Below, piece by piece: positions 25,801 through 34,862 of a stretch of DNA of 54,906 bases. A program made the position numbers and the translations under genes. The DNA comes from Polaromonas sp. GTDB lineage: Bacteria > Pseudomonadota > Gammaproteobacteria > Burkholderiales > Burkholderiaceae_C. The notes under the pieces are model-generated. The model saw only the letters and a program-made list of their open reading frames with translations, did not search any database and was not told where the DNA came from. Numbering within the stretch: the first letter of the stretch is position 1; every line of letters begins with the position of its first letter. The stretch spans positions 1 to 54,906 of the forward strand of contig JAJKJM010000199.1 of NCBI GenBank assembly GCA_021153985.1, written 5' to 3'.

Positions 25801-28800
25801 TGACGGTGCTGCCGCCCAGGCTAGAGCCGACCGCATTGTTCTGCTCGCTGCTGCGGCGCTCTGTGGTGCTGCTGGAGCTGAACAGGTCATCGTCGTTGCT
25901 GGTCAGCCCAAAGCTGGTGCTGTTGGTCTGCCGGCCATTCGTGATGTTGATGTTGTTGCCGGCCGCTGCCGTCAGGTCACCGCCGGCCTGTACATTGGCG
26001 CCTTTTGCGTTGAGGTCTTGCCCGGCTTGCAGCGTCAGGCTGCCTTGTACGTTGATCTGGCTGCCCACGTCGGCGCTCTGGCGGTCTTCCAGGAAGTCGG
26101 TGCCTACGCCGCGCACCAAGCTGGAACTGCTGCTGGTGCCCACGGTGCCCAGGTTGAGGTCGCGCTGGGCCGTGACGATGGTGTCACCCGCCGCGCCATT
26201 GTTGGCGATGATGCCTGCGATGAGGTTGACATCACGCCCGGCGCTGGCCAGCAGCGTGCCTCCGTTCTCGCCGGTAACGTAAAGGCCCGCGATGCGGTCT
26301 ATGCCGGTGTGGCTGAAATTGTTGACCGTAGTGCCTTCGGTGTAGTTGCTGGCGCTGCTGGTGGTGCTGACCACGTTAAGGTCGCGCCCGGCGACCACAA
26401 CAAGGCTGTTGGCGGCGTCTATGGCGCCGCCTATGTTGTTCAGGTCGTTGCGGGCGGTGATGCTGGTGTCATTGCCGCTGATGCGCCCGCCCAGGTTGTT
26501 GACGTTCTCGGCGGTCAGGGCCATGACGGTGCGGCCGGCCACGGTGCCGGTATTGGTCATGTCACCGGCCAGGTTGATGTTCACCTCTCGCCCGGCCAGC
26601 AAGGTGCCCGTGCCGTCAAGGTCGCCGGTCTGCACGCGCGCATAGACCTGGGGCACCAGGGCCTGGGTGGTGCCGCCGTCAGGCAATGTGACCGTTTGCT
26701 CGACCAGCCAGACAATGTCGCTGGTCAACTGGGCCATCTGGGCGGCGGTGAGGCCAATGCCGGGGCGCAGGTTGTAGGTTTGGGCATAGGTGATGCCCGC
26801 ATCCATCAAGGCCTTGTACTGGGCTTCTTCACTGGTGTAGTTGCCCAGGAAGCGCTGGCCGGTGAGCTGGGCGATCTGCTCATTGATGAGGCGCTGCTCG
26901 TAGAAGCCGTCGCCCAGGCGCTTTTGCATGGTGGCCGGATCCAATGACAAGGCCTGCAGCATGTAGTCGCTGCCCAGCCAGTTGCGGTAATTGGCAAACC
27001 GCGGATCGGTTTCAATGATGTAGTTGGCTGTCGGGCTGGGGTTGGCACGGATGTGGAACAAGCTGGCCGTGGGCAGCGTGAAATTGGGCGCGATGGTGCG
27101 CACGACGGGGATGTTGGCGGCCAGGGTGCCTATGCCGGCAACACTCGAGGTGACTTGCACGATGCCGGCGCTGCGTGCCGACGCGCTGGCGCTACCGGGA
27201 GCGGTGATGGTGGCGTTCACATGGCCCGCAGCGGCACCACCGAGTTGGGTGCCGGAAGCCAGGCCCTGGCTGGCCGGAGACAGCAGGCTCTGGCTGCGGG
27301 CGACGTTGAGGGTGATGGTTTGCGGGACGTCCTGCAGATAGGGCGCATCGCGGTAGGCGAAATAGTTGTAGTCGCAGCCACCCATGCCGCCACAACCTTC
27401 GTTGAAGTTGCTCCACGCGTAGGCCGTGCCGGTGCGTTGGGCATTGACGCTGATAGTGCGGGCGCGGTTGTCTACGGCCTGGCCGGTGATGTTGAGCGCG
27501 CCTCCGGCAATGATCTGGCTCTGGTCATTGAGGAGCGATGCGGAGGCGTTCAGGGTCATGGCGCCCGAGCTCAGGATGCGGCCAGGGGTACTCTGGGTAA
27601 TGACAGCTGTCTGCGCTGATGAGGTGTAGTCGCGGAATCCCTCGATAGGGATGGCCGTGGCGGCGATGGTGGCACGGGCGCCGTCAATTGCGGTCTGCAA
27701 GACCCGCCATGGGGCTGCCGCGGCTTCCCAGGCGGCGACTTCAGCTGGGTCGGGGGGCACATAGATGGCGTCGGCCTGGTCGCCGTTGCTGCAATTGGTA
27801 CCGGGGCAATAGCCTACTGGTTTGGGCGCAGCAGGTGGACTGCCAGTGGGCGCCGCCAGCCCGAAGAGCGCCCATACGGACGGGTCGGGCGGCACAACGG
27901 CGACCGGATAGATCACGCCGTTTAGCACGACATCGGGCGTGTTGAACATGCGCTGATAAATGGGCGCCGAATAGGTGCTGCCTGGCGGAACAACCATGGT
28001 TTGCCCCGTTGGCGCACGGCCGATAAGGACGCCGGGCATGACGCCTAAAAGAATGCCTCCTCCCTGCGGTATCCAGGTAAGCGCCGCAGGGCCCAGGCTC
28101 CAGGCGCCATCGGCAGTGCTGAAGGTCCCTGAGCCTGTCACAAACTCCCTGACCGGGCCGCTGCCGGCACCGCCGCCCTGCAAGGTGTAGGCGAAGTTGG
28201 GGTTGGTATTGTTGATCTGCCCCGCGCTGATGCTGGCGCCTCCGAGCGATTCGATGGTGCTGCCGCTGTTGTTGATCGTGCCGGCCTGACCGATGGCATG
28301 GCCGCTAGCGTCCAACGCGCCGCCCATGTTGAGGGCGTTCGCGCCTGAGCCGGCGCTGAAGATCAATGCGCCATTGTTGTTATTGATCGTCGTCGCGCCA
28401 ATATCCAGCCGCTGCCGCGCGGCAATGGTGCCGGCGGTGGTGACGCCGCCCACGGTTTCAGCGTCGTTGTTGATGGTGGTGGCTGCGATGCTGAGCGTGT
28501 TGCCGTAAATGCGGCCGGTGCCGATGTTGTTGAGCGTGACGGTGTTGATCTGCGTGTCGACACCGTCGATGAGGCCGCGGTTGATGAGGGTATTGGCCGC
28601 AGTGGCGGTGACTTTGGTGGTGGTGCCGGTCATCTCGCCGGTGGCGGTGTTGTCGATGGTGGCGGCCGTCACGTCCAGCGTGGCGCCGGCTTGCAGCTTG
28701 CCGCTATTGGTCAGGGTGCCGGCGACGTTGACGGTGTTGTTGCCGGTGGCGCTGATGGTGCCGGTGTTGCTGAAGTCACCGGCCAGCGAAAGTGACAAAT

Positions 28801-31800
28801 CCTGTTGCGACAGCAGGCTGCCCGCGCCGCTAAGGCTGGCCGCGCTGGCAATGAGCGAGCGGCCGGCCACCAAGGTGCCGCCGGTGTTGGTGATGGCCAG
28901 GGTGCGGGCGGCGGGGTTAGTGGCCGTGTCTTGCACAGTGGCGGTGTTGCCCGCGCTGACAAGGCCCAAGGTGTTGTTGAGGGTGCCGCCGCTGGTGAGC
29001 GTGGCGTTGGTGCTGGTGCGGATCGCGCCGCTGTTGTTGCTGATGGTGCCAGCCGTGATGGCGATGTTATTGCCTTCAATGCCCTGGTTGGCGCCCAGGG
29101 TGGTGCTGTTGATGACACTGCCTGCGGCCAGCGTGGTGGTGGCTGCGCTGCGCAGCAGGCCGCCGGTATTGTTGATGACGCCCGTGCCGGCGTTGATGCC
29201 TGCGTCGCCCAGGGCCTGGACTTGCCCGCCCTGGTTGTCAAAGCTGCTGCTGGCAAAGCTGACGGACGACTCGCCGACGACCTGGCCTGCCGCGGTGTTG
29301 CTGACACCAGCGGTGATGGCGTTGAGTGCGCCCTTGGCGCCGATAAAGCCGGCTGCGTTGTTGAGGTCGCCTGTGGTGAGCGTCATCGCGCCCTGCGAAG
29401 CGATACCGCCGGCACCACTGGCGTACGTTGCCGCATCGGTGTTGGTGAGTGCCTGGCCGTTGGTGTTGATGCTAAGTGCCGCGCCTGCCTGGATGAGGCC
29501 GGCATTGTTGTTGAGTGCGCCGGTTTGCAGCGTGGCGCCTTGCGTTGCGGCGATGGTGCCGAAGGCATTGTTGAGAGTCTGGCCGCCGGTGTTGATGGCG
29601 ATGTTGCGGCCGGTGATGCTGCCGGCGGTGGTTTGGCCTGCGGCCTTGGAGTTGCTGAGGCCCGCGCTGGTCAGCGTGACGTCGCCGGCGGCTTCGATGC
29701 GGCCGCTGTCGTTGACGGTGGCGCCCGTGGTGGTGAGGCTGGCATTGTTTTGCACGGAAGCGATAACGCCGCGGGTGTTGTCGACGCTGGCCGCCATGAG
29801 GGTGGCCGCGCCGTTGGAGGCGAGCAGGCCCTGAACGTTGGTGATGGCGCCTGTGGCATTGGCGGCAAGGCTTGTGCCTGCGGTGATTTTGCCCAGGCTG
29901 TTGTCCAGCGTGCCGGTGGTGAGCGTGGCGGCGCCGCCGGCGGCGATCTGGCCGTTGGCGGAGTTGTCCAGCGCTGCGGTGGTGGTGGCGGCGAGGCTGG
30001 AAGCGCCTGTGGCCTGAATCACGCCGCCCTGGTTGCCCAGGCTTTGCGCGCTGACGGTGGTGTTGCCGTTGCTGAGGATTTTGCCCGTGCTGTTGTCGAT
30101 GGCGCCTGTGGCCGTGACGCTGGCCGCGCCCAGGCCGCTTTGGCTGATGGTGCCGCCGCGGTTGCTGAGTGCGCCGGCCGCGATGTTGACGCCGGCTGCG
30201 GAGAGCGTGGCGTTGTTGTGGCTGAGAGTGGTGGCCGACAGGCTGGCGGCGCCGGTGCTGGCGATAATGCCGCCGTCGCCGCTGAAGGTGGAGGCATTGA
30301 TGGCCAGCGTACCGCTGCCGGCGTGCTCGATCTTGCCGCCGGTGTTGTTCAGCGAGGGCGCCGAGAGCGTGAGGTTCTGGCTGTTGGTGGCGATGCGGCC
30401 TGCGCTGTTGTTGAGTGTGCCGGTGGGCGACGTGAGCGCAATGGTGGTGTTGCCCGTGCCGGTCTGCACGATCTCGCCGCCGGCGTTGGAGATGTCTTTG
30501 GCTGTGAGGTTGAGCTGGTTGGCGGAGACCACTGCGCCATCGGTGCGCAGCGTTTGCGCGGCACTGGCGCTCAGCGTGCCTTGCGCGTTGAACGTGGCGC
30601 GGCTGGCGTCGATGTTGCTTCCGCTGGCGGTGGCGGAGATGTTCTGGCCGCTGAGCTTGCCGTCGGCCAGGTTGACTTGCGTGCCCGTGAGGCTGGCGTT
30701 GCCGCCCGTGACGGTCTGGCCGTTCAGGCTCAGGGCGCCTGCGGCGCTGGCGCTCAGGTCACCGCCGGGCGTGAGTGTGCCGTCGCTGTTCATGCCGGCC
30801 GCCACGACGGAGCCCGCCGCCGACGTGATTTGCGCGCCCGCACCGGTGGCTTGCAAAGTCGTGTTGCCTTGCGCGGCAAGGGTTCCCGTATTGCTGATGC
30901 CGCCCTGCGCGGCCAGTGTGGTGCTGCCGCTGGCGTAGACCGTGCCGCTGTTGGTGATGGCGCCTTGTGTGTTGGCCTGCACGTTGCCTGCAGCCTGCAG
31001 GGTGCCGGCGTTGGTCAACCAGCCGTTGGACTGCAGCACGAGATCGCTGCCTGTAGCCGCAATGACACCGGCGTTGCGCACGCCCAGGCCGGTTTCAGTG
31101 CCGATGAGGAAAATTTTGCCGGCATACATGCCGCCCAGCTGGGCGACGTCCACCGCGTAAGTGGGTGCGGCGCCGGTGCCTGCGATGGAGGTGGCGCTGG
31201 TGTGGTCGGCGCTGATGTCATTGGCGCCGGTGACCACGCGCAGTTCCTTGGCCCAGATGCCGGCATTGACCTGCACGGCGCGGGCGAGGATGCCGGTGTA
31301 GTCGGCCGTGCTGGTGTCCAGCCCCGCACCGCCCACCGTGACGCTGCCGCCCTGCACACGAAAGCCGTCGAGCGAGCCGCCATTGATAACCGGGCTGCCG
31401 GTGGTCAGCGTGACGCGGCTGGCGTTGAGGAAGCCCCCGCCGTTGACGTTGATACCCGCCGGGTTGGCGATGATGACTTCGGCGCGCTGGCCCGCGACTT
31501 CGACATAGCCCCGGATCTGGCTGGGGTTGGCCGACTGCACTTCATTGAGGATGACGCGGGCCGGGCCTGTGGCCAGCCAGGGGTTGGCGCCGACAAAGCC
31601 GCCGAGCTGGGTTTGTACGTTGGTGCGGCTGTTGTTGAGGATGGCGCCGTTTGGCTGCACGTCAAACTGGTTGTAGGTGTTGCGGCTGACGCCAGCGGCC
31701 GATGGCGTCTGGATGTTGGCCTGCGGCAGGCCGTTGGCGGTTTGCAGCACGGTGGGGCGTTGATTGGCGGGCGCCCCGGGGGCCGCGACGATTTGCGCAT

Positions 31801-32020
31801 GAACGGGTGTGAATGCCGCCGGCTGCAGCCACATCACCAGGCCCAGCGCTGACAGCACTGCAAGGCGCAGCGGATGCAGGTTTGCCAGGATGCCCGGCGA
31901 CGCTGGCGCACCTGCCGTGTTGCCGCTGGCGGCCTTGCCTTGAGCACAGGCGGTTTCCGCCACCACCATGCGTTGGCCGCGTTTGGCGTTGAAAATGATG
32001 CGGTGCAGATTCTTGTTCAT
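22853..32020 (-). CDS. TpsA exoprotein, FhaB/CdiA-like, with C-terminal toxin-like region
   Basis: The 3055-residue protein is the secreted partner of a two-partner system. It has an extended signal peptide of the ESPR type (MNKNLHRIIFNAKRGQRMVV, hydrophobic core 52-72, cleavage near VHA-Q at 75), then the TPS domain (about 76-330) with SRNTYNQFDVQPNGAILNN and the NPAGIN motif at 186-191. A long run of filamentous-hemagglutinin-type repeats follows (about 330-2650; N/G/T/S-rich), interrupted by a Pro-rich section with Cys residues near 1380-1480 and 1540. The pretoxin region ends at DANNRQLH (about 2786-2793), in the place of the VENN-type motif. The last ~150 residues (LNEQALWNRVLDNPAAGRG, YQYNSITGKAYDMKIVTP) form a toxin-like tip of unknown activity. 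Low-GC end and adjoining small gene fit a CDI system. Confidence 0.92.
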   Translation of the reverse strand: MNKNLHRIIFNAKRGQRMVVAETACAQGKAASGNTAGAPASPGILANLHPLRLAVLSALGLVMWLQPAAFTPVHAQIVAAPGAPANQRPTVLQTANGLPQANIQTPSAAGVSRNTYNQFDVQPNGAILNNSRTNVQTQLGGFVGANPWLATGPARVILNEVQSANPSQIRGYVEVAGQRAEVIIANPAGINVNGGGFLNASRVTLTTGSPVINGGSLDGFRVQGGSVTVGGAGLDTSTADYTGILARAVQVNAGIWAKELRVVTGANDISADHTSATSIAGTGAAPTYAVDVAQLGGMYAGKIFLIGTETGLGVRNAGVIAATGSDLVLQSNGWLTNAGTLQAAGNVQANTQGAITNSGTVYASGSTTLAAQGGISNTGTLAAQGNTTLQATGAGAQITSAAGSVVAAGMNSDGTLTPGGDLSASAAGALSLNGQTVTGGNASLTGTQVNLADGKLSGQNISATASGSNIDASRATFNAQGTLSASAAQTLRTDGAVVSANQLNLTAKDISNAGGEIVQTGTGNTTIALTSPTGTLNNSAGRIATNSQNLTLSAPSLNNTGGKIEHAGSGTLAINASTFSGDGGIIASTGAASLSATTLSHNNATLSAAGVNIAAGALSNRGGTISQSGLGAASVTATGAIDNSTGKILSNGNTTVSAQSLGNQGGVIQATGASSLAATTTAALDNSANGQIAAGGAATLTTGTLDNSLGKITAGTSLAANATGAITNVQGLLASNGAATLMAASVDNTRGVIASVQNNASLTTTGATVNDSGRIEAAGDVTLTSAGLSNSKAAGQTTAGSITGRNIAINTGGQTLNNAFGTIAATQGATLQTGALNNNAGLIQAGAALSINTNGQALTNTDAATYASGAGGIASQGAMTLTTGDLNNAAGFIGAKGALNAITAGVSNTAAGQVVGESSVSFASSSFDNQGGQVQALGDAGINAGTGVINNTGGLLRSAATTTLAAGSVINSTTLGANQGIEGNNIAITAGTISNNSGAIRTSTNATLTSGGTLNNTLGLVSAGNTATVQDTATNPAARTLAITNTGGTLVAGRSLIASAASLSGAGSLLSQQDLSLSLAGDFSNTGTISATGNNTVNVAGTLTNSGKLQAGATLDVTAATIDNTATGEMTGTTTKVTATAANTLINRGLIDGVDTQINTVTLNNIGTGRIYGNTLSIAATTINNDAETVGGVTTAGTIAARQRLDIGATTINNNNGALIFSAGSGANALNMGGALDASGHAIGQAGTINNSGSTIESLGGASISAGQINNTNPNFAYTLQGGGAGSGPVREFVTGSGTFSTADGAWSLGPAALTWIPQGGGILLGVMPGVLIGRAPTGQTMVVPPGSTYSAPIYQRMFNTPDVVLNGVIYPVAVVPPDPSVWALFGLAAPTGSPPAAPKPVGYCPGTNCSNGDQADAIYVPPDPAEVAAWEAAAAPWRVLQTAIDGARATIAATAIPIEGFRDYTSSAQTAVITQSTPGRILSSGAMTLNASASLLNDQSQIIAGGALNITGQAVDNRARTISVNAQRTGTAYAWSNFNEGCGGMGGCDYNYFAYRDAPYLQDVPQTITLNVARSQSLLSPASQGLASGTQLGGAAAGHVNATITAPGSASASARSAGIVQVTSSVAGIGTLAANIPVVRTIAPNFTLPTASLFHIRANPSPTANYIIETDPRFANYRNWLGSDYMLQALSLDPATMQKRLGDGFYEQRLINEQIAQLTGQRFLGNYTSEEAQYKALMDAGITYAQTYNLRPGIGLTAAQMAQLTSDIVWLVEQTVTLPDGGTTQALVPQVYARVQTGDLDGTGTLLAGREVNINLAGDMTNTGTVAGRTVMALTAENVNNLGGRISGNDTSITARNDLNNIGGAIDAANSLVVVAGRDLNVVSTTSSASNYTEGTTVNNFSHTGIDRIAGLYVTGENGGTLLASAGRDVNLIAGIIANNGAAGDTIVTAQRDLNLGTVGTSSSSSLVRGVGTDFLEDRQSADVGSQINVQGSLTLQAGQDLNAKGANVQAGGDLTAAAGNNINITNGRQTNSTSFGLTSNDDDLFSSSSTTERRSSEQNNAVGSSLGGSTVTMVAGKDINVKGSSVISDTGTTLAAGKNLTIEAATNTSNSTSFYEKKESGMLDGGGIGITVGTREQSTDQKNQNTTAAASTVGSIAGNVTLVANEAYKQVGSDVMAPGGDITILARKVDIVEARETSRSETEQKFKQTGLTLEVTSPIISAMQTVEQMSEAASNTSDGRKKGLAAANVALAAKKASDAIEAGQGTRINDKDGQIATGRDADGKITSRDATAVDKVGGINIAISLGSSESQSNSTSQSNTARGSAVTAGGTITIAATGAGQDSNLTIQGSNVEAGRAVQLLADNQVRLLAAQNTASQNSTNSNSSASLGISFGTNGLLVNASVSKGKGRADGEDTFYTNTQVSAGEQVSIISGGDTTLQGAVVKANQVKADVGGNLNITSLQDTSTYTSEQKSSGGSLSVGAGSMSGSINAAKSSINSDFKSVGEQSGIKAASGGFQVSVAGNTVLLGSVIASDTQAVNAQKNSFRTGGTLTIADIQNTALYEGKTDSFGIGGGMQAETKGISGLGIGYGRAKGEANSTSSAGISGIAGNTAVRSTDAETGLQRIFDADKVQRDIDAQAQITQAFTRDATKAVGDFAQGKMNEAKALRAQAADQQDSERAQALNDQAQALEDTWGEGKAGRVLLHTVVGGFAGGLSGAVGAATSASAANLMNEFQNGIQQSLEDSGMSAGAARAIAQGLATVTAAGIGAAVGGAQGAVTAAAVDANNRQLHLVSKDQVRALAKEEAVKLGITEEKLYQASLMVLGDYFDANGDIRPEFNNVTVDEYMQAQRMLLAQPANSLMAREMAEALRVVLPQFASPDEGTVNVGRVIAGLTRAVGVAAIKAKNPTVGIGANGGTVADEFAALGRIGENANGPVLNGKTPNSVLFQQAEQLSTAKPYQSTFPRDLNEQALWNRVLDNPAAGRGLQGLSGDQRFAQSAGFIKMEASHKLPDGSSISVHYQYNSITGKAYDMKIVTPQPSVLQPGPSFTPKK

Positions 32021-32079
32021 GGACGGATCTTCAGAAACGGGGCGTGTGATGGCGGAAGGCTGCAGCGGCGTGGGTTAGG

Positions 32080-32985
32080 TCATTGCTTCGCTTGCACGGC
32101 GGGCGAAGCGGGTTCTTCCGTCTGGCTCGTCACGGCGGCAGGCGCCGGCAGCGCAGGCGCAGCGCTTTCCGCAGGCGCAGCAGCCGGAGCTGCCGGTGTA
32201 GAAGACGGGGCGGCCGGCACCGCGCGCAGCCCGAGGGCGGCGGCCAGAGTGGCAGCGCAGCGGCTGGCGATGTCGCCCGCCGCAAGCGCCACTTCAGAGA
32301 AATCGTCGCGTTCCCAGTCTTCGAGCGCCAGCTTCTTTGACGCCTCGCCCTTGCAACTGTCCTTATAGAAGACGGTGTCGCTTTCTTTTTGGTAAAGCGA
32401 TGCGTCGATCTGGTAGCGCAAGGTGTACTCGCTGGATGCCATCGAGTAGTCAAGCTTCCATTCCGGCTGCGAAACACGCAACTGCAAGTCCGCCGGTGCG
32501 GCCGGCTGTGCGTCAGAAGCCAGAGACATCTTGATGCCGGGCTCCTGGAGCAGTCCCGCCATCAGTTGCTGGCTGACGGAAATGACCGGGCCTTCCTTGG
32601 CAATCTGCGCCTTGGGCTTGGCCGCCTGGTCCGAGGCAACCTGCGTCATCGCCACTTGCAGGTTCTGGTGGAAAGTGCTGGCAATCTGCGCGTTGGCTTG
32701 CATGCTTTGCTGCATTTGCTGCGCGTTCCTGGGAGCGCCGCCCCCGGACGCCAATGCGCTGCTGACGACGAACCCGACCAGGAATGAGCCGACGGCCGCA
32801 CTCTTCGTTCGAATATCCAGCACACCTCCACCGGCCGACAAGACGACCTGCTGGGTTTTGAGCTTTGCGGCAAGCGCGTCGCCCTTGAGAATCTCCGTGG
32901 AAGGGCCAAAGAGGCCCGCTGATGCGGACTGGCTTAAAACGGCGGCAGCGAGGAGCAGGCTGGCGGAACGAAGACGGAAGCTCAT
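32080..32985 (-). CDS. Secreted protein of unknown function between TpsB and TpsA
   Basis: I do not recognise this 301-residue protein. It has a signal peptide (MSFRLRSASLLLAAAVLSQS, cleavage near ASA-G at 23), a glycine/alanine hydrophobic stretch (VGSFLVGFVVSSALASGGG, about 66-84) that could touch a membrane, a Gln-rich helix (NAQQMQQSMQANAQ), and a C-terminal Pro/Ala-rich tail (about 255-301) typical of periplasmic linkers. Two Cys (KDSCKGEASK, ASRCAATLAA) could form a disulfide. It lies 60 bp before tpsA and 68 bp after tpsB on the same strand, so it is almost surely part of the same transcript. A role in exoprotein export or in protecting the periplasm is possible but is only a guess. 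Confidence 0.8.
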   Translation of the reverse strand: MSFRLRSASLLLAAAVLSQSASAGLFGPSTEILKGDALAAKLKTQQVVLSAGGGVLDIRTKSAAVGSFLVGFVVSSALASGGGAPRNAQQMQQSMQANAQIASTFHQNLQVAMTQVASDQAAKPKAQIAKEGPVISVSQQLMAGLLQEPGIKMSLASDAQPAAPADLQLRVSQPEWKLDYSMASSEYTLRYQIDASLYQKESDTVFYKDSCKGEASKKLALEDWERDDFSEVALAAGDIASRCAATLAAALGLRAVPAAPSSTPAAPAAAPAESAAPALPAPAAVTSQTEEPASPAVQAKQ

Positions 32986-33053
32986 GGAAAAGGTCCTTGT
33001 TGGAAAAAAAAGAAAGAGGGATTGAACGGTTGCCGGTGGCTTGACTGGATTGG

Positions 33054-34862
33054 CTAAAAACTGGCGCTGAGGCTCACCCCCAGCGTGCTGCTGGCAGTGC
33101 GAAAGAACTCGGGCTTTTTGACGGGTGCGCCGATAAAAAAGTCGTATTGCAGCTTTTTGAAGCTGCCGCGCACACCGACGACGGCGCCGGTCAGGTGTTT
33201 GCCGACCAGAAACTCGCTGCTGGGGCCGCCGACTTCGCCGTGGTCCAGGCCGATGTAGACCTCTTGCCCGGTGGCGCCCAGCGCGGTGCTGAGTTCATTG
33301 CGCAGCAGCCAGCCGCGCTCGGCACTTAATGACGATTCACCATCGAAGCCGCGCACGGTGTAGCGCCCGCCGATGGCGAAGCGGTCTTGCGGCGTGAGCG
33401 CAGTGCGGTCATGCTGCAGCCGCCACGTGGCGCTGTAACGCATGCCGATTTCCGCGATCTTGAAGGGCACATTGAGGCTGGCGTCTGCGTTGACGACGGC
33501 GAAGCGCGAGGTGCCTTCGCCAAAGGCCTCTTCGGGCGCGGGCAGCGACCCGAAGGCGCCGGTGCCGCGTTTGTAGGCGAGGTTGCCTTCGAGCGTGGCC
33601 TGGCCGATGAATTCTTTATGCCCGGCGGCCAGCTCCCAGCCGCCGACGGCGCGGCGCTGTACCTCGACTTCGGTGTCGTCGATGAAGTTGTTGGAGCGGC
33701 GCTGGAAGGCCTTGAGGCTGAGGGTGGTCTTGCGGCTCGCGTCGCGGTACACGAGGCGCGAGAGTTTGACTTCGGCGTTGCTGCTGGTGCCGCGGTACAC
33801 GTAGTCCTGGTTGGCGCCGGCCACGCTCTGGAAGTAGCGGCTGTCGCTGACGGTGGCGCCCAGCGTCCAGTAGCCGAAGGGGATTGAATAGTGGACGGTG
33901 GTGCCGCGTGTGCCGCGGCTGCCGGCCTCGCCGCCGCCCAGGTCGGTATTGAGCGAGACGTAGAAGAGGTCGTTGAGCGTCCACCAGTTGTCATAAGACA
34001 GGGTGACGCCGCCCTGGTATTTGCCGGTGGCTTTGGAGCCGCTGTCGTCGGCAAAGAAGGAAACGCGAAACGGCAGGGCCTGCTTGTAGCTGATGACCAG
34101 ATCGCTCTGGCCGGGCCGGGCGCCCTCGCCTTTGGCTTCTTCGATCTGGATGTCGGCTTCGGCGGTGGGCACGCGTTTGAAGTTCTCGAGCGCCTGCTCG
34201 ATGTCGCGCAGGTTCAGGATGTCGCCCGGGCTGGCGGGCACGGCCGTCCAGGCGTTGCTGCGCGCGTCGCCGCCTTCTGAAAACCGGATGGCGCGGATGC
34301 GGCCTGGAATGACCGTGAGCGTCAGGATGCCGGTCTTGAGGTCTTGCGGCTCGGCCAGGATGCGGGTGGTGACGTAGCCGCGCGCGATGGCGGCGTTTTG
34401 CACACGCTTGATCACGATGGCGATGCTGTTGGCGCCCAGGCAGCGGCCGGTGGGCGCGTCACCGGCGCCGGGGCCGGCAGCGGCGTCAAGCGCCCAGGCA
34501 AACTGCGCGGCCAGGCCGGCTTGCTCGCCGGCGACGGCGCGCAGCTTCAATTCATGAATGGGAAAGCACGGCGACTCGGAAGCGGGTAACCGGTCGGCCT
34601 CGGCTTCGGGTGCGGGGGGAAGGCGTACATCGGGTGCTTTTTCTTGGCTGGAGCGCAGCAGGCGCTCGCGCTCCTGGGCGCGGCGCTGCTCTTGTTCGGC
34701 GCTGCTGAGCGGCGTGGGTTGGGCCAGCACATGGCCCGCCAGAATGGCGAAGGCCAAGCCGACGCATAGCTTCCATGCGCCGGGCTTTGATTGAACTGAA
34801 TTGTTGGTGCGCGCTGGCACCTCCCCGAGTGATACACCCAAGTCATCGTGTGGCTTGGCCAA
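33054..34862 (-). CDS. TpsB outer membrane transporter, ShlB/FhaC/HecB family
   Basis: The 602-residue protein carries the partner TpsA across the outer membrane. It has a signal sequence (LCVGLAFAILAGHVLAQ, cleavage near residue 48 if the start is at 34862), a polar N-terminal helix (SSAEQEQRRAQERERLLRSS), the POTRA region (about 98-260; CFPIHELKLRAV, GYVTTRILAEPQDLKTGILT, VIPGRIRAIRF) and a 16-stranded beta-barrel with the ShlB-type motif FAIGGRYTVRGFDGESSLSA and a terminal Phe (SLGVSLSASF). The start is uncertain: the first 30 residues before the hydrophobic core are unusually long, and a later start is possible. It heads the operon tpsB - 32080 gene - tpsA - immunity. Confidence 0.92.
   Translation of the reverse strand: MAKPHDDLGVSLGEVPARTNNSVQSKPGAWKLCVGLAFAILAGHVLAQPTPLSSAEQEQRRAQERERLLRSSQEKAPDVRLPPAPEAEADRLPASESPCFPIHELKLRAVAGEQAGLAAQFAWALDAAAGPGAGDAPTGRCLGANSIAIVIKRVQNAAIARGYVTTRILAEPQDLKTGILTLTVIPGRIRAIRFSEGGDARSNAWTAVPASPGDILNLRDIEQALENFKRVPTAEADIQIEEAKGEGARPGQSDLVISYKQALPFRVSFFADDSGSKATGKYQGGVTLSYDNWWTLNDLFYVSLNTDLGGGEAGSRGTRGTTVHYSIPFGYWTLGATVSDSRYFQSVAGANQDYVYRGTSSNAEVKLSRLVYRDASRKTTLSLKAFQRRSNNFIDDTEVEVQRRAVGGWELAAGHKEFIGQATLEGNLAYKRGTGAFGSLPAPEEAFGEGTSRFAVVNADASLNVPFKIAEIGMRYSATWRLQHDRTALTPQDRFAIGGRYTVRGFDGESSLSAERGWLLRNELSTALGATGQEVYIGLDHGEVGGPSSEFLVGKHLTGAVVGVRGSFKKLQYDFFIGAPVKKPEFFRTASSTLGVSLSASF

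Noticed and set aside
25505-26947. 480-codon open frame on the plus strand
   Set aside because: Antisense to tpsA with no domain; shadow of a biased gene.
28805-31852. 1015-codon open frame on the plus strand
   Set aside because: It is antisense to the TpsA repeat region. Its composition (Gly/Ala/Asp/Arg-rich, no domains) follows from the high GC and the repeats of tpsA.
20188-32020. Tandem-looking short motifs in TpsA that could suggest a CRISPR or satellite
   Set aside because: The spacing is irregular and each unit is part of the coding repeats of the exoprotein. No CRISPR repeat-spacer pattern or cas gene is present in the window.
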